Assembly: GCA_040289475.1 (NCBI GenBank) | Contig: PSLF01000006.1 | Coordinates: 43,246-107,245, forward strand | Source: Acidimicrobiia bacterium | GTDB taxonomy: Bacteria; Actinomycetota; Acidimicrobiia; ATN3; PSLF01 | Direction of reading: 5' to 3' | Length of the DNA stretch: 64,000 nt | Shown here: positions 45,392-55,415 of the stretch, piece after piece | Layout of the letters: every line of letters begins with the position of its first letter | Position numbering within the stretch: the stretch's first letter is position 1 | Position numbers and translations under genes: made by a program | Notes under the pieces: model-generated | Told to the model about the DNA's origin: nothing | The model's database searches: none | The model's input: only the letters and a program-made list of their open reading frames with translations

Positions 45392-46409
45392 AGAAGGCGC
45401 ATCCCCCACGAGGGCGACTCGGAGAGCGGTCCTTCGCGCATTGTGCGAGGACCTGGTCGGCCATGCCGAGGGGATCTCAATGAGCTCCACAGCAGAGGGG
45501 CACGCCCACAACTTGGGCGAATTGATCGAAGATTTTTTCAGTTGTGATCCCACATCTGTTGCGCTTACAAAGCTGATCGACGAATCCGTCAAAGGCAGCA
45601 TCAATGCCAAGAAGGCAGCCGATCCGACATCGATCAGAGCTGAAGGCGTATTCATAGCAAAAAAGGAGGGGGTATTGGCAGGTACGCTCCCCGCATCCCT
45701 AAGTGTTCAGGTCTTGGATACCGACGCCCAAGTGCACTGGGATGTATCGGAAGGCGAGCTATTCAGCCCAGGAGATTCTTTGGGAACGGTAAACGGTTGT
45801 TTGCAGGCCCTCCTGTGCGCAGAACGGACCGCTCTCAACTTTCTTTGTCACCTGAGTGGAGTAGCGACGCTCGCAAGAGCTTTTGTGGAAGAAGCTAGAA
45901 AGCACAATTCTGAGGTGGTAGTAAGGGACACCAGAAAAACGCTTCCAGGCCTCCGCCTCTTCGAAAAAGAAGCTGTGCGGGCAGGTGGAGCTGCAAATCA
46001 CCGGATAGGCTTGTACGACGGAATCCTCGTAAAAGACAATCACTTGAGTGCCGCAACGTCGCTTGGCATTTCGCATCGAGATGCTCTTTTTAGCCTAGTA
46101 GCTCAATGCAGGAAAAAATTCCCGGCGCTTGTCGTAGAAGTCGAGGCGGATGACGAAACACAGGCCGAGATGGCAGCTGAAGCCGGAGCCGACATAGTCC
46201 TCTGCGACAACATGTCACCCGAAGCCGTGAGGCGGGTGGTTGAAGCGGTGAGAGGTCGCGCTAAAGTCGAGGCCTCGGGACGGATCACTTTGGACAACAT
46301 AGGGAGTTATGCAGCCGCAGGCGCGGACTATATCGCTGTAGGGTCTATCACCCACTCGGCTCCGGCAATAGACATCTCGTTTGAGATTCGAAAGGCGTGG
46401 TGCGCCTGA
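45339..46409 (+). CDS. nadC: Nicotinate-nucleotide diphosphorylase (quinolinate phosphoribosyltransferase) with N-terminal insertion
   Basis: Makes nicotinate mononucleotide from quinolinate and PRPP. The core is clear: [61 protein letters not shown] and [12 protein letters not shown]. The usual first helix seems to be [18 protein letters not shown], which requires a start before 45400 (TTG at 45339 or 45357) and overlap with panD. About 45 extra residues then separate it from the expected [15 protein letters not shown]. An ATG at 45480 with GAGGGG upstream would drop the first helix. No nadA or nadB is seen in this window. Confidence 0.9.
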   Translation: MTRRTGLSLLLEDPEANKEGASPTRATRRAVLRALCEDLVGHAEGISMSSTAEGHAHNLGELIEDFFSCDPTSVALTKLIDESVKGSINAKKAADPTSIRAEGVFIAKKEGVLAGTLPASLSVQVLDTDAQVHWDVSEGELFSPGDSLGTVNGCLQALLCAERTALNFLCHLSGVATLARAFVEEARKHNSEVVVRDTRKTLPGLRLFEKEAVRAGGAANHRIGLYDGILVKDNHLSAATSLGISHRDALFSLVAQCRKKFPALVVEVEADDETQAEMAAEAGADIVLCDNMSPEAVRRVVEAVRGRAKVEASGRITLDNIGSYAAAGADYIAVGSITHSAPAIDISFEIRKAWCA

Positions 46410-46437
46410 TTGTGAGAGTGGAACCAGGAAACGAGTA

Positions 46438-47214
46438 ATGCTCCTTGCTATAGACGTTGGAAACACTCAAACGGTATTGGGTCTCTTTGACGACAAGGCT
46501 GTTCGAGACGCCCTAAGAGCACACTGGCGGATATCTACGGAGGAAAGCCGCACAGCTGATGAGCTAGCCCTGATCCTGCGCCAACTTGTCGACTCTGCAG
46601 GATTCAGGATCGAAGAAGTCCGCAGTGTCGCTTTGTGCTCGGTCGTCCCAAAGGTAACGGCGTCCTTGAGAGCGGTGTGCGCTAAGCATTTAGGCGTAGA
46701 TCCTCTGGTTCTCGCTCCAGGCGTAAAAAGCGGCATGCCCATCCTCTACGACAACCCCAAAGAGGTCGGAGCCGACCGAGTTGCCAACGGGGTTGCGGCT
46801 TACGAGGAGTACGGAGGGCCTGCAATTGTGGTTGACTTTGGCACTGCCACGACCTTCGATGCCATAAGTAAGGACGGCGAGTACTTGGGAGGGGCCATTG
46901 CACCCGGAATTGAGGTTGCCTCAAGAGCTCTTTTCGACGCCGCAGCCGGACTGCGCCGAGTGGAGCTTGTAGCACCAAGACAAGCAATAGGTAGGAACAC
47001 CACTGAGAGCCTCCAGTCCGGTATCGTCTTCGGGGTAGCCGGGCAAGTTGACTCGATGATCGAGCGGATCCGTAACGAGTTGGACGGAGACGTGGTCACG
47101 ATCGCCACGGGAGGGTTGGCCCCGTTGGTCATATCCCACTGCAAGCTCGTCCAACACCATGATGCCTTCCTCACACTGAAAGGGCTTGTAATCATTTACA
47201 GGCGGAACGGATAG
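46438..47214 (+). CDS. coaX: Type III pantothenate kinase
   Basis: First step of CoA synthesis from pantothenate. ASKHA-type motifs are AIDVGNTQTVLGLF at the start, GADRVANGVAAY and DFGTATTFDAI. The ATG at 46438 gives 258 residues, the normal CoaX length. The run panC-panD-nadC-coaX-lysS is typical of actinobacteria, and coaX is 3 bases from lysS. Confidence 0.96.
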   Translation: MLLAIDVGNTQTVLGLFDDKAVRDALRAHWRISTEESRTADELALILRQLVDSAGFRIEEVRSVALCSVVPKVTASLRAVCAKHLGVDPLVLAPGVKSGMPILYDNPKEVGADRVANGVAAYEEYGGPAIVVDFGTATTFDAISKDGEYLGGAIAPGIEVASRALFDAAAGLRRVELVAPRQAIGRNTTESLQSGIVFGVAGQVDSMIERIRNELDGDVVTIATGGLAPLVISHCKLVQHHDAFLTLKGLVIIYRRNG

Positions 47215-47217
47215 ATC

Positions 47218-48624
47218 TTGGGCTCCGACTCCCTATTCAAGCCGACCACAACCTCTGCCGACCTTAGAGTCCGCTATGCGTCGTTGCAGCCAGATTCCAC
47301 AACGGGAGATCTGGCGGCAGTTGCCGGGAGAGTGGTAGCGCACAGGGACACAGGCAAGCTAGTCTTTGCCGTGATCAAGGATGGAAGTGGGACGATACAA
47401 CTTTTCTGTCCTGCCTCTATTGGCGATCCCTCCTTTCGAACAGCCAAAGATTTGATTCTCGGCGACATAGTGGGCGCCGAAGGAGAGGTCCTGACGACCA
47501 AAACAGGCGAACTGTCCATACGTCCAGAGAAGCTAGTCCTCATCACAAGGCCCAAACGCCCTCTACCAGGTAAGTGGCACGGTATCACCGACGTCGAGAC
47601 CCGATACCGGAAGCGCTATCTGGATTTCATTCTCAATGACGATGCCAGGGCTGTCCTAGTCGCTCGGGCAAAAGTGCTCGCCTCAATTAGGCACACGCTG
47701 GACCAACAGGGATTTCTCGAGGTCGAAACCCCAATTTTACAGCCACTTCCCGGCGGTGCAGCTGCCCGACCTTTCGTGGCCCGCTACGAGGCTCTCGAGA
47801 CCGATGTTTACCTGCGCGTAGCTCCCGAGCTTTACCATAAGCGAATCCTCGTGGGGGGAATCGAGCGCATTTATGAAATCGGACGCTGCTTTAGAAACGA
47901 GGGGATCTCCACTCGCCACAACCCAGAATTCACCATGCTCGAGGCCTACATGGCTTATGGAAATTACAAGGACATGATGGTACTCACCCAGAAGCTGGTA
48001 GCAGACGCAGCCACGGCTTGCACTGGCAAAACCAAGATAGAGTACCGCGGCATGACAATAGACCTTGCTGCCCCATGGAAAGAGGTCCCCATGCTCGACC
48101 TAGTAGCCGAGGTATCGGGCATGGAGTTTGGTCCGGAAACCCCAGTAGAAAATGCGCAAGCCGCTGCCCGCTCCCTCGGCCTTGAAGTCGATGAGTCCTG
48201 GGGCGTAGGAAAGCTCGCCTTTTATATCTACGACAAAGTCTGCGAGAGCAAACTCGACAAACCTACCTTCGTAACGGGATTTCCGGTCGAGGTAAGTCCT
48301 CTAGCCAAACCATCACCGGAAAATCCGTGGATAGCAGAGCGATTCGAGGCGGTCATAGCCGGACGCGAGCTAGTAAATGCATTCAGTGAGCTTTCAGACC
48401 CTGACGAGCAGGCAAGGCGCTTACAAGAACAGGCACGGAAGAGGGCTGCTGGCGACGAGGAAGCAATGGTTTATGACGAGGACTTCGTCACGGCTCTTGA
48501 GTATGGGATGCCTCCTGCAGGTGGATTGGGAATGGGCATTGATCGTTTGGTGATGCTGTTGACGAATAGCACCTCGATACGCGAGGTAATAGCCTTTCCT
48601 CAGTTGCGCCCCGAGCGACAATAG
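47218..48624 (+). CDS. lysS: Lysyl-tRNA synthetase, class II
   Basis: 468 residues. The N-terminal OB-fold tRNA-binding domain (VAGRVVAHRDTGKLVFAVI) is followed by the class II catalytic core: motif 2 FRNEGISTRHNPEFTMLEAYMAY and motif 3 GLGMGIDRLVMLLT. The N-terminus is short compared with E. coli LysS. The TTG at 47218 is the assumed start, with only a weak ribosome-binding site, so coupling to coaX translation is likely. Confidence 0.96.
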   Translation: MGSDSLFKPTTTSADLRVRYASLQPDSTTGDLAAVAGRVVAHRDTGKLVFAVIKDGSGTIQLFCPASIGDPSFRTAKDLILGDIVGAEGEVLTTKTGELSIRPEKLVLITRPKRPLPGKWHGITDVETRYRKRYLDFILNDDARAVLVARAKVLASIRHTLDQQGFLEVETPILQPLPGGAAARPFVARYEALETDVYLRVAPELYHKRILVGGIERIYEIGRCFRNEGISTRHNPEFTMLEAYMAYGNYKDMMVLTQKLVADAATACTGKTKIEYRGMTIDLAAPWKEVPMLDLVAEVSGMEFGPETPVENAQAAARSLGLEVDESWGVGKLAFYIYDKVCESKLDKPTFVTGFPVEVSPLAKPSPENPWIAERFEAVIAGRELVNAFSELSDPDEQARRLQEQARKRAAGDEEAMVYDEDFVTALEYGMPPAGGLGMGIDRLVMLLTNSTSIREVIAFPQLRPERQ

Positions 48625-48743
48625 GAAGATGCGGCAGCCAGTATCGCCGTAGAAAGCATCCAATACTTCTAAAAACATTCCTCGGAGCCCCCATCACTCC
48701 TCTGGTCTCGCTAAAATACTGCTGACCGATCGGAGGAGGCAGA

Positions 48744-50810
48744 GTGCCAGCTAGAGTCAGTATCGCCCTGGGGCAACACGTCAACATGTACCACTCCTAC
48801 AGGGGTGACAATCCGCAATCCGAGGACGGGTTCGGCATCGATATCCAAGTGATCACTCAGACACTAAACCACCTGGAGCGTTACCCAGAAGTTCCACTTG
48901 ATTGGGACTTCGACTGTTTCGAAACGCTTTCAGAACGCATCCCCCATCATGCTCCGGAACTGCTGACCCGGATCAGGACCCGGATCGCTGGAGGAGACAA
49001 GGTACGCCACATGGGTTGGGCAGGAGAGGCGATTGCGTGGTGCACTGACGACGAGTTCGTGGCGTCAATAACCAAATCTCGCGCCGTGATAAAAGAGGTG
49101 CTAGCCGATGACCCCGTCGATGGCATCTACCCCCAAGAATGCATGGTTACTCCAGACTTTCCAAGAATGATGACTCGAGCAGGCCTGCGATGGGTCAGCC
49201 TCTTCTACTCGGCCACTTCTTTTACTGCGTTCCGGCGCGAAGTTCAACTGACCCCGACACAACAATTCAATCCTTTGCGTTGGGTAACTCCGGACGGCTC
49301 GTGGGATGTGATTCTTCTCCCTATGTACCACCACGGGGATGTCTATGACCATGGGAGCTTGCGTGGCTTCGTGGACTGGATCCATAACAACGCAGAAGAT
49401 GAAGCCCTCCTATATCTGTGCTTCGATGCAGATTCGCCTACGTGGCCCGCTCTCATTGCCCAACAGCTTCCTGAAGTGATCGATCTTCCATATGTGCGGT
49501 TCACTACGGCAGAACAGTACTTGGCATCGACCGATCCTGTGGCTACCGTCACTTTGACAAAAGACCTAGCGGATGGTGTATTTGACGGGTTCGGTTCGTG
49601 GTCGGAGAAGCCGCTAGCTTTCGAGCTTTTTACCACGGTGATGAGAGCCCGTCGACGTGACAACGTGGGCGCTGTTTACGATCCGGAGTCACGAAAGATT
49701 CGGGATGTTCACAGCGAGCTGGTGGAGAAAAAGCTTCGGCTCCTTGCAACCACACACTTCGGGCTCGCATCTCCGCACTTGCACCCCGACCGGGTCGCTT
49801 CCGCACGGCGAGCTGCTACCGAGCTAGAGGAGGTGTCCCGTAGAGAAGTCGAGGCTGCGAGGAATGGGAGCCGTGTCAAGCCCGGATTGGTAGCCAACGT
49901 GTGCAACGCCACCATCCGCACCGGCGACGGTATGCCTCTTCCTCCCCTAGCTCGACGCCGCATTCCCCGCCTTCCCAAGGCGGTAGGAACTCCAGACGGT
50001 CTCGCCACCGCCGCCGTCACTTTCGAGCTTATGGAAGACGGGCGGCCCGGGCCAGTAGTGTTGAGCGGCGTCCAAGTGGCAGGGTCCGGATGGCTGCGCT
50101 CTGGTTTTTTGGCCTCGGGAGTCCTTGCGGAAGCGCGTTTGGAACACGCGGTCGTCGACGGTGGGATCCGCCTGAGCGGTCCTTACCTGTGGCCCGATGG
50201 CTCGCCGGCAGGAGGAGGATGCGAGTTCACGCTGAGCGCTAGGGGAATCGCTCCGGTCCTTAGAGTCGATGTGAGGTGCGAGTTTCCTCAAGTTGAGGGT
50301 CTCACCGAAGTGTACCCGGCTGCCATATCTCCCGCCGTCGTAGGGCTTCCCCTCTATGTTTCGAGGTATACCTTCACTGACAAAATATTTACCTACGAGA
50401 TTTTTGAGCCGACGGAAGCACTCAACAACCATGTCACCAACGGATGGGTTGCGATAAGCGATGGCTCTGTAGGTATGGTCATAGCTTTCGACACTACAGC
50501 TCTGGCCGGAGGGGCTTGTATGCCAATGAGAATAGATGAAGTAGAAGACGGGTTGGCGCCCCTCATCTCGGCATTTGGCACTTTGTGGGGAGAGCAGCCC
50601 TATCACTTCCCTGAATGGAGCGGCGGAACAGGGGAAGGACAGAAAATCGTCACCCAGGTAGGTCCCCAATTTAGGCCGTCGGCACCGGCATATGCTGGTG
50701 AGACACTTCGGTTCCGATTGGGAATACTTGGGTTCCACGGTGCAGTGCCGCCGGAGGAAACGGTCGAGTATGCACTAGGGGTATCCTTCCCTCCGGAGGC
50801 TCTCGGGTAA
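48744..50810 (+). CDS. GH38/GH57-like glycoside hydrolase or related carbohydrate-active protein
   Basis: 688 residues from a GTG at 48744 with an excellent ribosome-binding site (GGAGGAGG). The first ~290 residues look like the seven-stranded barrel shared by GH38, GH57 and polysaccharide deacetylases: ALGQHVNMYH near the start, WDFDCFETL, GIYPQECMVTPDFPRMMTRAGLRW, and LCFDADSPTW. The C-terminal ~300 residues are beta-rich, as in alpha-mannosidase C-terminal domains. No signal peptide is seen. Exact family and substrate are not certain; alpha-glucan or alpha-mannoside degradation is the best guess. Confidence 0.6.
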   Translation: MPARVSIALGQHVNMYHSYRGDNPQSEDGFGIDIQVITQTLNHLERYPEVPLDWDFDCFETLSERIPHHAPELLTRIRTRIAGGDKVRHMGWAGEAIAWCTDDEFVASITKSRAVIKEVLADDPVDGIYPQECMVTPDFPRMMTRAGLRWVSLFYSATSFTAFRREVQLTPTQQFNPLRWVTPDGSWDVILLPMYHHGDVYDHGSLRGFVDWIHNNAEDEALLYLCFDADSPTWPALIAQQLPEVIDLPYVRFTTAEQYLASTDPVATVTLTKDLADGVFDGFGSWSEKPLAFELFTTVMRARRRDNVGAVYDPESRKIRDVHSELVEKKLRLLATTHFGLASPHLHPDRVASARRAATELEEVSRREVEAARNGSRVKPGLVANVCNATIRTGDGMPLPPLARRRIPRLPKAVGTPDGLATAAVTFELMEDGRPGPVVLSGVQVAGSGWLRSGFLASGVLAEARLEHAVVDGGIRLSGPYLWPDGSPAGGGCEFTLSARGIAPVLRVDVRCEFPQVEGLTEVYPAAISPAVVGLPLYVSRYTFTDKIFTYEIFEPTEALNNHVTNGWVAISDGSVGMVIAFDTTALAGGACMPMRIDEVEDGLAPLISAFGTLWGEQPYHFPEWSGGTGEGQKIVTQVGPQFRPSAPAYAGETLRFRLGILGFHGAVPPEETVEYALGVSFPPEALG

Positions 50811-50821
50811 GGTGCACAAAT

Positions 50822-50854
50822 GCACGGGCTCTAGACACCGTGCCCCTGTAGAGC
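50822..50854. terminator. Alternative hairpins between convergent genes
   Basis: GCACGG (50822-50827) pairs with CCGTGC (50838-50843), and alternatively GCTCTA (50828-50833) pairs with TAGAGC (50849-50854). The 54-base gap lies between two convergent genes, so a bidirectional stop signal is plausible, but no T-tract is present. Confidence 0.35.
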
Positions 50855-50864
50855 TCTAGGTTGA

Positions 50865-51959
50865 TCACACCAACCCCTCCTCGGGAAGCCGCCCAAGGAT
50901 GAACTGTTCCAAACCTGAGAGCACAGTAACCACTGGCGACTCTCCAAGAGATCGCAACAGTTCATGGGCGCGCTGGAGCTCCAAAAGAGCGCGCTCTAGT
51001 GCCCGCTTCGTAGCGCCCGTACCGAGGAGAATCCTCCGTGCTTCATCGACGAAGCTTTCGATCTCAGTTGGAATATCGTAGCGGCGGCCTCCGTCGTCGC
51101 CCACGCGGACGAGAGCATGCTGTTCTTTCGCTACCCGTATGCGATCCAATAGCTCAGCCAGTCGCTTTGAGGAGTCGCCTCCCACCTCGAGGGCGTAGAT
51201 GACCGGCAGAGTGTAGGTCCCTTCTATCATGTCGAGTCCTACAGGTTTACCTAGTCTTTGCGAGTCTCCCACGATGTCGAGAATATCGTCGACTACCTGA
51301 AACACCACACCCATACGATTGCCATACTCCGACAGTGTGTCGATGTCGTCCTCACTGATCGCCGCCACGATCCCTCCCAACGCTAAAGACGTGGAGATTA
51401 GGGAGGCTGTCTTGTTGGCTACGATCTCCATGTATCCATCGACATCGGCATCAAGATCGTAGGCCCGGGCCAATTCCAGCATCTGTCCGTAGACAATGGT
51501 CCCCAGGGTGCGTGCTAGAAGTTCGGAAGCTCGCTTACCCAGACGAGCGCCGATCTCTGATGCCCGAGCGAGCACGAAGTCGCCCGCTAGAATTGCTACC
51601 GAATTGCCCCAGTTGGCATTGACGCTGCTCTTTCCCCTTCGTGTCGGAGACTCGTCGATGACATCGTCATGGTAGAGGCTGCCTACATGGATGAGCTCGA
51701 CAGCAACGGCGGCATCGATGGCCGGCTCGCTAATCGGACCCCCCAAGCGCGCCCCCAACAGAGCGAGAAGCGGTCGGACTCGCTTACCGCCCGCTTTGGC
51801 CAGATAAGAAATGATTTCCGAGTTCAATGGATCCGGGACGCGCGTCGCCTCGAGGATTTTTTCCTCTACCTGCCTTAGAGCTACTGCAACCTCGGGAAGC
51901 GCATCGAGGGCCGGATACGATGACTCTGAGGACACTTTGAAGTTATCTCCGAATTCCAA
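50865..51959 (-). CDS. Polyprenyl diphosphate synthase (trans, heptaprenyl/octaprenyl type)
   Basis: 364 residues that elongate farnesyl or geranylgeranyl diphosphate with IPP, for menaquinone side chains or other polyprenyls. The first Asp-rich motif is in HDDVIDESPTRRGKSS and the second is VVDDILDIVGD, with GKRVRPLLALLGA at the start. An extended C-terminal helix pair is present. It is monocistronic and leftward, with its 3' end facing the hydrolase gene. Confidence 0.94.
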   Translation of the reverse strand: MEFGDNFKVSSESSYPALDALPEVAVALRQVEEKILEATRVPDPLNSEIISYLAKAGGKRVRPLLALLGARLGGPISEPAIDAAVAVELIHVGSLYHDDVIDESPTRRGKSSVNANWGNSVAILAGDFVLARASEIGARLGKRASELLARTLGTIVYGQMLELARAYDLDADVDGYMEIVANKTASLISTSLALGGIVAAISEDDIDTLSEYGNRMGVVFQVVDDILDIVGDSQRLGKPVGLDMIEGTYTLPVIYALEVGGDSSKRLAELLDRIRVAKEQHALVRVGDDGGRRYDIPTEIESFVDEARRILLGTGATKRALERALLELQRAHELLRSLGESPVVTVLSGLEQFILGRLPEEGLV

Positions 51960-52110
51960 TCCGACAATTGCTGGGCCTCTTTGCGATGGCCCTCAAGATA
52001 CCCACGTAATTTAGAGCCTCAGGCCTGCTAACTACTAGCCAGATCCGCGGGGTACCGCCTTTGACCTCAAGCAATGAGGGACGATCGGCCCTTGGTCAAA
52101 AGCGTTTAGG

Positions 52111-52150
52111 TGTCGATAGCAATAATCGACAGTAGATATTTGTTGTCGAT
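52111..52150. promoter_or_regulatory. Inverted repeat TGTCGAT-N7-ATCGACA plus a third TGTCGAT upstream of clpC
   Basis: Perfect 7-bp arms at 52111-52117 and 52125-52131, with another direct copy at 52144-52150, all upstream of the clpC -10 candidate. The sequence does not match the HspR (HAIR), HrcA (CIRCE) or ClgR motifs I know. It is a plausible operator for an unidentified heat-shock or stress regulator of clpC. Confidence 0.5.
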
Positions 52151-52225
52151 TCAGTGAAGTCCCATGAGGACTCAAAGTTTTATGAAAGGAAGTTCTAATC
52201 CGAATTTAGTGAACAGGGGCCCGTC

Positions 52226-52231
52226 TATAAT
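52226..52231 (+). promoter_or_regulatory. Candidate -10 box TATAAT of clpC
   Basis: A perfect TATAAT 61 bases before the clpC start codon. No good TTGACA-like -35 lies 16-18 bases upstream, which suggests activator dependence or an unusual -35. Transcription would begin near 52238 and give a leader of about 54 bases with the two hairpins noted next. Confidence 0.5.
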
Positions 52232-52243
52232 GCGGGGAGTACC

Positions 52244-52271
52244 GCCTCTTCGAGGCAGGGGTTGGCCCCTG
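52244..52271 (+). promoter_or_regulatory. Two adjacent hairpins in the clpC leader
   Basis: GCCTC-TTC-GAGGC (52244-52256) and CAGGGG-TTGG-CCCCTG (52256-52271) share one base and cannot both form in full. They lie 10-20 bases before the ribosome-binding site GGGAGG (52281-52286), so they could tune translation or RNA stability. The TTG at 52262 falls in the second loop and is therefore a poor start codon. Confidence 0.45.
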
Positions 52272-52291
52272 TCGAGGTAAGGGAGGAAAAG

Positions 52292-54841
52292 TTGTTCGAG
52301 CGCTTTACCGAGCGGGCGAGAAGAGTAGTTGTGCTAGCCCAAGAAGAGGCGCGTCTTCTCAACCACAACTACATCGGTACCGAGCACCTTTTGCTGGGAC
52401 TCATACACGAGGGCGAGGGTGTCGCGGCCAAAGCTCTCGAGTCGTTGAACATTCGACTCGAGGACGTGAGGCACGAGGTCGAAGAGATGATTGGTCACGG
52501 CGCCAACGCACCCTCGGGTCACATTCCGTTTACTCCTCGGGCAAAGAAGGTGCTTGAGCTTTCTCTTCGTGAGGCTCTACAGCTTGGGCACAACTACATC
52601 GGTACAGAACACATCCTTCTAGGGCTGATCCGCGAGGGCGAGGGAGTTGCCGCTCAGGTTCTTCAGAAGCTGGGTGCGGACCTATCGAGGGTGCGCCAGC
52701 AGGTTATCCAACTGCTCTCAGGCTACGGGGCTACAAAAGAGGCCACAGCCGGAGAAGCGCCCTCGGCTGGAAGCCCCGTATTGGATCAGTTCGGGCGGAA
52801 CCTTACTCAGATGGCCCGAGAAGGCAAGCTCGACCCCGTGATCGGCAGAGAGCGTGAGATTGAGCGAGTGATGCAGATCCTCTCTCGGCGCACCAAGAAC
52901 AATCCTGTTCTCATAGGCGAGCCCGGCGTTGGCAAGACCGCCATTGTCGAAGGGCTCGCTCAGAGAATAGTGAACAAGCAGGTCCCGGATCTGCTCGAGA
53001 ACAAGCAGATATACACGCTTGACTTGGGCGCTTTAGTGGCAGGAAGTCGTTATCGCGGCGACTTTGAGGAGCGCCTAAAGAAGGTCCTAAAGGAGATAAA
53101 AAGCCGAGGCGACATAATTCTATTCATAGACGAGCTGCACACCCTTGTCGGTGCCGGTGCTGCCGAGGGCGCAATAGACGCCGCCTCCATCTTGAAACCG
53201 ATGTTGGCTCGAGGTGAGCTTCAGACAATTGGGGCCACAACGCTCGACGAGTACCGCAAGCATTTGGAGAAGGATGCGGCCCTCGAGCGACGTTTTCAGC
53301 CTATAAAGGTTGAGGAGTCCACAGTCTCGCACACCGTAGAGATCCTCAAAGGTCTTCGAGACCGATACGAGCAACACCACCAGGCAAAGATTACCGACCG
53401 GGCGATCGTGGCTGCGGCCAACTTGGCTGATCGCTACATTGCAGATAGATTCCTGCCAGACAAGGCGATAGATCTGGTAGACGAGGCCGGAAGTCGCTTG
53501 AGGCTGCGCCGTATGTCGATGCCCGAGGAGTACAAAGAGCTCGAGAGCAAGATTTCTGCTATCCACAAAGAAAAAGAGCGCGCTGTCGAGCAGCAGGACT
53601 TCGAAGAAGCAGCAAGGCTCAGGGATGAAGAAAAGAAGTTTCTCGAAGAGAAGGCGGCTAAAGAAGAGGAGTGGAAGAAGCAGGGGATCGATCTCTTTGA
53701 CGTAATAGACGAGGAAGAGATCGCCGAGGTCCTCTCGCAGTGGACGGGCATTCCGGTGTACAAGCTGACCGAGGAGGAGACCGCAAAGCTCCTCCGAATG
53801 GAAGAGGAATTGCACCATCGCATAATCGGCCAGAACGAGGCCATCGAGGCCGTATCAAAAGCCATACGCCGCACCAGAGCGGGGCTCAAAGACCCTAAGA
53901 GGCCTGCTGGATCGTTCATCTTTCTGGGTCCATCGGGAGTCGGCAAGACCGAGACCGCCAAAGCTCTCGCCGAATTTCTCTTCGGGGATGAGTCCCATCT
54001 GATACAGCTCGACATGAGCGAGTACATGGAAAAGCACACGGTCTCGCGCCTGGTCGGATCCCCCCCAGGATACGTGGGTTACGAAGAGGGAGGGCAGCTT
54101 GCCGAGGCGGTTAGGAGAAAGCCGTTTTCGGTGGTGCTCTTTGACGAGATTGAAAAGGCCCACCCAGACGTCTTCAACACGCTGCTGCAAATCCTCGAGG
54201 ATGGTCGACTCACCGATGCTCAGGGACGGACGGTCGACTTCAAAAACACGATCATCATCATGACGTCGAACCTGGGCACGTCTGATCTGAGGAAAGTAGC
54301 GCTCGGCTTCCAAAAAGCCGATGGCCAGGTCAGCTACGAGAAGATGAAGGAGCGCGTGCACGAAGCGCTGAAACGCGCCTTCAAGCCAGAGTTCTTGAAC
54401 CGCATTGACGAGATCATCGTCTTTAGGGAGCTGACACCCGACGAAGTAAAACAAATCGTCGACTTGATGATCGTGAGAGTGAAAGACCAGCTCGCTAGCC
54501 AGGACATTGGCCTTGAGCTTACGGATGCGGCGCGCTCTTTCCTTGCAGAGAAAGGGTTCGATCCTCAGTTAGGAGCACGGCCACTCCGACGTGCAATACA
54601 AAGGCTTGTAGAGGATCCGCTCTCGGAGAAGGTGCTGTGGAAAGAGTTTTCGGCAGGCGACACTGTAGTTGTCGATGTCGAAGGCGAAGGGGAAGACCGC
54701 AAGATCACACTGAAAAGCTTGGAGTCGGTAGGCAATCCCGTCGAGAAAGGCGGCACCGAGGGAGCGCATGGTCCGGTTCCGGTGGGGGGTACTTCTGCAG
54801 GCAGCAACGCTAACGGGAGCAGCGAACCGTCGTCGGACTGA
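52292..54841 (+). CDS. clpC: ATP-dependent Clp protease ATP-binding subunit ClpC
   Basis: 849-residue AAA+ unfoldase that feeds ClpP. Two Clp-N repeats ([19 protein letters not shown] and [19 protein letters not shown]) come first, then AAA-1 with Walker A GEPGVGKT at 209-216, the UVR-containing middle domain ([15 protein letters not shown]), AAA-2 with GPSGVGKT at 546-553, and a ClpB_D2-small domain. The TTG at 52292 is chosen because GGGAGG sits 5 bases before it and translation then begins [10 protein letters not shown] as in other ClpC. The Gly/Ser-rich tail is variable. Confidence 0.97.
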   Translation: MFERFTERARRVVVLAQEEARLLNHNYIGTEHLLLGLIHEGEGVAAKALESLNIRLEDVRHEVEEMIGHGANAPSGHIPFTPRAKKVLELSLREALQLGHNYIGTEHILLGLIREGEGVAAQVLQKLGADLSRVRQQVIQLLSGYGATKEATAGEAPSAGSPVLDQFGRNLTQMAREGKLDPVIGREREIERVMQILSRRTKNNPVLIGEPGVGKTAIVEGLAQRIVNKQVPDLLENKQIYTLDLGALVAGSRYRGDFEERLKKVLKEIKSRGDIILFIDELHTLVGAGAAEGAIDAASILKPMLARGELQTIGATTLDEYRKHLEKDAALERRFQPIKVEESTVSHTVEILKGLRDRYEQHHQAKITDRAIVAAANLADRYIADRFLPDKAIDLVDEAGSRLRLRRMSMPEEYKELESKISAIHKEKERAVEQQDFEEAARLRDEEKKFLEEKAAKEEEWKKQGIDLFDVIDEEEIAEVLSQWTGIPVYKLTEEETAKLLRMEEELHHRIIGQNEAIEAVSKAIRRTRAGLKDPKRPAGSFIFLGPSGVGKTETAKALAEFLFGDESHLIQLDMSEYMEKHTVSRLVGSPPGYVGYEEGGQLAEAVRRKPFSVVLFDEIEKAHPDVFNTLLQILEDGRLTDAQGRTVDFKNTIIIMTSNLGTSDLRKVALGFQKADGQVSYEKMKERVHEALKRAFKPEFLNRIDEIIVFRELTPDEVKQIVDLMIVRVKDQLASQDIGLELTDAARSFLAEKGFDPQLGARPLRRAIQRLVEDPLSEKVLWKEFSAGDTVVVDVEGEGEDRKITLKSLESVGNPVEKGGTEGAHGPVPVGGTSAGSNANGSSEPSSD

Positions 54842-54928
54842 GCCTGCCCTTTGCGTTCGCTCAGTTATACTTCCACCATCTAAGGGGTCACAAGAAAATC
54901 CCCCACTCTTACAACTCGGGAGGTAGCG

Positions 54929-55300
54929 GTGTCGTATAGGAAGATACTCGCAGGTGTCGACGGGTCGCCCACATCTCTTAAAGCCGCTCAGCGAGCCGTG
55001 GAGCTGGCGAAAGAAGTCGGGGCCAAAGTTACCTTGATATCGGTGGGAGAGCACGGTCGCAAGTATGTCTCCGATGCATCCGATCGTTTCGAGGGATCTG
55101 GAGTGCACATCGACACGATAGTGGACACCGGAGACCCCGCCGACGTCATCTTAGAGACCGCCCAAGATGGCGACTACGACCTAATAGTCGTTGGGAACAA
55201 AGGCATGAGTGGCGTGAACCGCTTCCTCCTCGGGTCCGTTCCCTCCAAGATCAGTCACCACAGTCCTTGCGACGTCCTTATCGTGCATACGACGGGGTGA
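54929..55300 (+). CDS. Universal stress protein (UspA family)
   Basis: 123 residues, a single Usp domain: ILAGVDGSPTSLKAAQRAVELA at the start and the ATP-binding signature GNKGMSGVNRFLLGSV (G-2x-G-9x-GS) near the end, so it should bind ATP. GTG start at 54929 after a clear ribosome-binding site (GGGAGG). It lies 87 bases after clpC and may share stress control with it. Confidence 0.92.
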   Translation: MSYRKILAGVDGSPTSLKAAQRAVELAKEVGAKVTLISVGEHGRKYVSDASDRFEGSGVHIDTIVDTGDPADVILETAQDGDYDLIVVGNKGMSGVNRFLLGSVPSKISHHSPCDVLIVHTTG

Positions 55301-55415
55301 CTCGCTCCACCAAAGAAGCTGGACCGAGGTTTGATCGTAGATGGCGTCGCAAAAAGACATTGCCGTAAAACGGTAGGGTCTGTCGCCGCAGCGGGCTGAG
55401 CCCTACATTATCATC

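Noticed and set aside
52059..52100. CtsR-like half-sites (TTTGACC and GGTCAAA) upstream of clpC
   Set aside because: CtsR sites are closely spaced direct heptads; these are inverted and 28 bases apart, and CtsR is mainly a Firmicutes regulator.
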